Positions 59,709 to 64,000 of a DNA stretch of 64,000 bases are shown here, piece after piece. The stretch is from Spirodela intermedia. Its lineage: Eukaryota; Streptophyta; Magnoliopsida; Alismatales; Araceae. Numbering within the stretch: the stretch's first letter is position 1; each line of letters opens with the position of its first letter. The stretch lies in contig LR746264.1 in NCBI GenBank assembly GCA_902729315.2, positions 10,137,878 to 10,201,877 on the forward strand, given 5' to 3'. The translations under genes were made by a program, and so were the position numbers. A model generated the notes under the pieces. It saw nothing but the letters and a program-made list of their open reading frames with translations. It was not told the DNA's origin and made no database searches.

Positions 59709-62700
59709 ATGCGGTCCTCCGCGGCCGCTGCCGCTGGGGGTGGTGGCGCCGCCGTGGCGGCGCTCAATGGTCGGGGCGGGCGCCGCCTCTCCTCGACGGG
59801 CGGTAGGTTCGATTCTCGGGTCTGGAGCGGTGGGAAGCTCTCCCCGTCGTCGTGGCTCTGCTTCGCGGCGGAGGGGCCCTCGTGCATCTTCGTCGGTCCC
59901 CTCGACAACGCCAGCAAGGAAACGCTAGAAGCGCTCTATCACCAGGCGAGTCAATCGGACCTCTGCTCCAATTTATCCTTTCAGTCTGATAGTGAACCCT
60001 GTGTGTTGTGGCGGAACTGCTGCGTCCTAGTGATCAGCCATGTTCGGATTGTGTTTTTGGGAGTACCCTCCTGTTTCGAATGGCTTGAGCATTAATTGTG
60101 GATTCAGCGGATTGAGAATGTCATTTTTACTCATTGCCATTGATTTGAACCTGCGTTTACGACACCGTGTCAGGTGTTCCCTAACCTTGATAAATTTGAT
60201 TCGATTTTTTTGCTTGTAATCATAAATTCATATCCGCAAGATTAGACTGCGTAGTTCATACATCATGTTATTCTGGGCAAAGTCCGTAGAGAACTGGAAC
60301 TAGGGTATCAAGCCATGTGGATATAATGTTTTAATCAAATCTTGTTTTATTTTTTTACAGATAACCCAAAATTCATATTGATCAATGGGGTCGCGAGGTT
60401 TAAAACGTTCTCTAAAGTGACTTACACTAATGTTGTGCCTGTTTTGCACAATAGCTGTTTTTCGAGTTTGAGTTCATGGTTTGTGCATTTCTCTGTGGAG
60501 TTAATTATGTTAAATGTTGCTTTCCCGTGATGGTGTATAAGCGATCCTATTTTTTTCTCGTGTTACAGGCCCGTGATTCCTACTACAGTGGAAAACCGTT
60601 GATTGTTGATGACATGTTTGATAAAGTAGAAGTAAGACCGTGTGATTCTGTTTTGTATGTGGAAAAAAAAAATCTTTTATGGACAAATTTTGTCTCGTAA
60701 ATTATTCACATGTGAGTCCTCTAACAGTTGAAGCTCCGGTTGTGTGGTTCCAAGTCCGTTGTGAAGTATCCTCGTTGCAGCTTGAGAAAACAGTCTGCAT
60801 ATGCAGATGCTGAGGTAACTTTCTTTCGAAATGAACTCTTTCATGTGAAATATGTGAGAATCTTCATCAGTTTTGTGGCCTTTCACTTGATTCAAGCTAA
60901 GATATGATTTTGTTTGTAGGGCAGGAAGATCCTTCGCAGGTTTTGGCATTAGCCAGCATATGGATTCTGCTGCTTACTTTCGGCAGTATTGTCTTTCTTC
61001 TTCCTACATTCTACATGATCAGTATGACTTACAAAGATGCATTCAAATCAAGCTTATTGTTGGATAATGTAAGATCCCCTCTCCAGTGGCTTAGTGTGAC
61101 GAATGCATTTCTCTTAATGGGACTCGGATTTCTGATTGGTCTCCCTGTTTCATCTGCCTCAGGTTAGACATCTAATTTCAGGCCTAGTACATAACTTAAA
61201 TTGTTCAGTTTCTCACATTAAGAGCTTATTTTATATAGCATGACAGGTCCTAAATTTTTGCTTTTTTATTTTAGCATTTAGGAACCCCGCTTTATGTCAT
61301 ACTGTTGTTACTGAGTATCTGGCGATGTTATTTCTACTTGTTTTGTGTTGCAATTTTACTTTTAAAAAAATGACTTTACTACTGTATAAGGATAGGATTT
61401 CTACGGCTTTGTGTAATATGTAGCTTTTCTTTGTTAATTTAAGGCGGACTTAAAAAACTTACCCTTTTCTTTGTACTGCATACGTTTCATCATTAGCCGA
61501 TTATTTCAACACTTATTCAGTCTGTCTGATCAGAGCTTTTAGGGTGAATTCTGCTAATGCATCATTTTAAAGTAGTAGACTATAAAATTAAAAGTGTGAA
61601 TGCAATACTACTCCAGGTTTCTTTGGTCAGTGAATGAAGGGATGCATTCTTTTCAGGAAAATTTTCAATCAGCCTGAAGGAATAATTATTAGCTTCCTGA
61701 TTCCATGGTGTGATTGACCGATGTTGAGGAAAAATCTGATTTGAAATTCGTAGGATGTTTCCAACGTTACCTAGTTGTGCCTGAGCTGTCCGATCAGACT
61801 CTGATGTTTAAGTATCCGCTGCATGTTAAATAGACTATCGATTCAAGAATTATGGAGCTGAGAATTTGGAAATATAATTTGGAATAATGAAGATTGAAAA
61901 ATTGTGACTACTTATACTCCCACTCAGACTTAATTGTCATTGTTCTATGGCGAGCAAGGGAGAGGATTTTTATAAATGAAAGACATGATGAGCAGCGGAT
62001 AGCCAGTATGATAGGCTTTGAACGATGAGAATGCCTGTTTAAGGGCGGTGATTCTTTCTATGTGTTTTTTAAACGTCATCAAGGAAGTGGGGATCTGCAG
62101 CCAAGAGCTTTTTGAACACCCAAATGAAACTCAAAGTCCCCTGATCGCATCTTCACTTGATTGCCGTTGGCTGTTTGAATTTATTTATTTTCATTCGTTT
62201 GTGTGCTTTTCATCTAAGAATCCATGTACGTACTCTATTTCTGCCTTACCGTTTCTGTATGGTAAGATATAGACTCTGCTCACAACCTGAGCCTATTCTG
62301 TTGCAGCAAAAGCACTAAATAGGCTGTTGAGTAATGACTTGGTGGCACTTAAAGGTTGCTGCCCAAACTGTGGAGAGGAGGTGAACTCTACGGTTTTACT
62401 CGTGTCTTGATCAGTCGTTCTTTAAACTTGGTGATTTTTCTGCCTTCTCTCGCAGTAATCTAAGTCCTCTTCCTTTGCAGGTCTTTGCCTTTGTGAAGCC
62501 AGGGAAGTCCCATCAGCAGCCCCACAGCACAGAATGCCACGTGTGCGGATGTTATCTAGAATTCCGTACAAAAGTAGAGGTATGCTGTTTTCATTAACTA
62601 TAGTTTTAAAAAGTATTCAGCAACGTTGCAACAAGTATTCTCACTAGATCATGAACAGCATTCAGATTCTGGCACCATTCTCTCACCTCTCTCAAGGGTT

Positions 62701-63189
62701 TTGCCATTTTTTTTTTGCTGTGGAGGGAGTAGATATATTCGATATAAATAAATTGAATAATGATTGGAAAAAAGATTCTTCCAAGGGGTGTCTATGGATC
62801 AGGTTATGTCCGTAGACATATTCTTGCCATTTATAATGATAATGATTAATTCGCTGTTTGATAGCTGCAAAGAAGTAGATCAGAAATCTCAGATCGTTTT
62901 GCTGCCCTGTTTCAAAAACCTCATCATCCCTACCCTTATTGTCTACACAACAGCAGCCCATGAAATTTCCAACCTGACATGAAAACTCCTTCCCTTAAAG
63001 ACAGGTGGAACAAAGATGCTCTTTTTCAGCACACTTTCCCCATCCTGCTGATATGACCCGTCTTTCTAACGTTCTCCCCCCTTTCAAATCTATATGCAGA
63101 AATCTGTCTCCAACCCTAGCAAGCGTTGGGTCTATGGCCGCATATACCTGGTTCCCAGGGGCAACTCCGGGCGACGAAGGTGGGGGTAG
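59709..63189 (+). CDS. PGRL1-related chloroplast thylakoid membrane protein (PGR5-like A type)
   Basis: Related to PGRL1, the thylakoid protein that works with PGR5 in cyclic electron flow around photosystem I; the role of this paralogue is less clear. Seven exons: 59709-59945, 60569-60631, 60728-60814, 60925-61162, 62307-62380, 62481-62579, 63100-63189; 888 nt, 295 aa, in phase. The N-terminus MRSSAAAAAGGGG is Ala/Ser/Arg-rich like a transit peptide. Next come LEALYHQARDSYYSGKPLIV, YPRCSLRKQSAYADAE, two membrane spans (ALASIWILLLTFGSIVFLLP and SVTNAFLLMGLGFLIGLPV) and a zinc-ribbon-like pair (CCPNCGEE ... CHVCGC). It ends WVYGRIYLVPRG. Intron 1 has a GC donor (CAG|GCGAGT). Family is likely; function inferred only from similarity. 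Confidence 0.85.
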
Positions 63190-64000
63190 CTCATTGTGGC
63201 AATTGCTCAACGCAGTCAACGCCAAGATGTCAATGGTAAGGTGTAATGTCCATTTTTTGGCAAGTATAATCGATAGCTGATTATGCCTCCCAAGGCCAAT
63301 GAGGATCGATGAATCCGGTCCGCACTCCTCTTGAATCCGCTGTACTGATGGCGGCAAAAGGGGGTGTATTAGCTGCAAAGAAGGAAGAATTCTCGTAGGA
63401 TGACTGTAAATTGAACTAAGTCCAAAACCATGATTACCATGAATATTTATTCATAGCTACCACGATTGACTGGTTTTTGTCTGAATGAGCGATTAGATTC
63501 TCTAACTGTAGAAACAAATGGCACAGCTTGCAGCCCCTTCGGTGGACCGAAGTCAGTGAGGTCAGGCCATCTGAATCACTGAAGCCCGATTCGGATCGAT
63601 GCTTGCTTTCCTAACACTCTGGAGGTTGAGTTGGATCTACCAAGAAGGGGGACCCCTGAAATCAGGGTGGCTGCTCCCGATCTCGACCCAGATATTCTCT
63701 GAAGAAGATGAGGTACAGCATGAAAATAATGGTGTGTGCATGGAATACTGATATGGGCCCCGCTCACCCTGCTCGGCATTCTCTCATGGAATGTTAGCTT
63801 TATCTCTCTAAATATTGATAAGCCCATAAAAACTATAGTTCTCCTGGTTTGTAATTGCCCTGTCTAATTGTGTATTGGACCATTAATCTCCCCTTTAACC
63901 CTCATAGACAATCAAGAAGAGTAGAGAGAGAGAGAGAGACCCTATGTCAGCCCATTGGCTCTACAACGGTTTTTGAGGGCCTAAAGCCAATCTGAGAAAT
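63190..64000. other. 3' flank, no gene seen
   Basis: Contains the 3' UTR of the PGRL1-related gene and, at 63922-63939, a short GA microsatellite. No exon recognised up to the window edge. Confidence 0.55.

Noticed and set aside
1-64000. CRISPR arrays, operons, prokaryotic signals
   Set aside because: None seen; all tandem repeats are microsatellites or short minisatellites of plant type.

Overview
The window is nuclear DNA of a flowering plant. Nearly every gene is split by introns with GT-AG (twice GC-AG) borders. The families are plant-specific or plant-typical: receptor-like cytoplasmic kinases, a SKU5-similar protein, an alpha-expansin, an SCL30-type splicing factor and a PGRL1-related thylakoid protein. 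Spacers carry (CT/GA)n microsatellites and a decayed Copia element. The species cannot be named from sequence alone. Exons of the cell-wall and kinase genes are GC-rich, while AP3B and the spacers are AT-rich. All exon models are hand-built from reading frame, splice dinucleotides and remembered family sequence. Coordinates of internal exons should be good to a few bases; UTRs are not defined.

Layout. 1-1.0 kb: 5' half of GINS subunit PSF2 (-), running off the left edge. 1-5.2 kb: gene-free, microsatellite-rich. 5.2-7.6 kb: RLCK-VII kinase of the PBL/APK1 type (+). 8.7-10.6 kb: SKU5-similar multicopper-oxidase-like protein (-). 10.6-14.1 kb: spacer with a long purine-rich degenerate repeat. 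14.1-16.5 kb: SCL30-type SR protein (-). 18.3-20.4 kb: second RLCK-VII kinase, of the PCRK/PBL19 type (-). 22.2-30.9 kb: AP-3 complex beta subunit (+), 11 exons.

31-43.6 kb is the accessory part. It holds three copies of a small single-C2-domain gene (all -), a broken copy of part of AP3B exon 9, two LTR-like sequences and a 5'-truncated Copia retrotransposon (-). Copies A and C of the C2 gene are nearly identical with their flanks, about 7.0 kb apart. Copy B is older and diverged outside the exons.

43.6-46.1 kb: spacer. 46.2-47.2 kb: alpha-expansin (-). 47.2-49.9 kb: spacer. 49.9-52.9 kb: rhomboid-like intramembrane protease (-). 54.3-59.1 kb: transcription elongation factor IWS1/SPN1 (-), with an apparent 1-nt frameshift. 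59.7-63.2 kb: PGRL1-related chloroplast membrane protein (+), divergently arranged with IWS1.

The genes do not form a pathway; this is ordinary plant gene order. I found no convincing undescribed system. The most informative structure is the C2 gene family expanding by segmental duplication that dragged along a piece of the neighbouring AP3B gene. Two GC-AG introns and the loss of copper ligands in the SKS protein are also worth noting.
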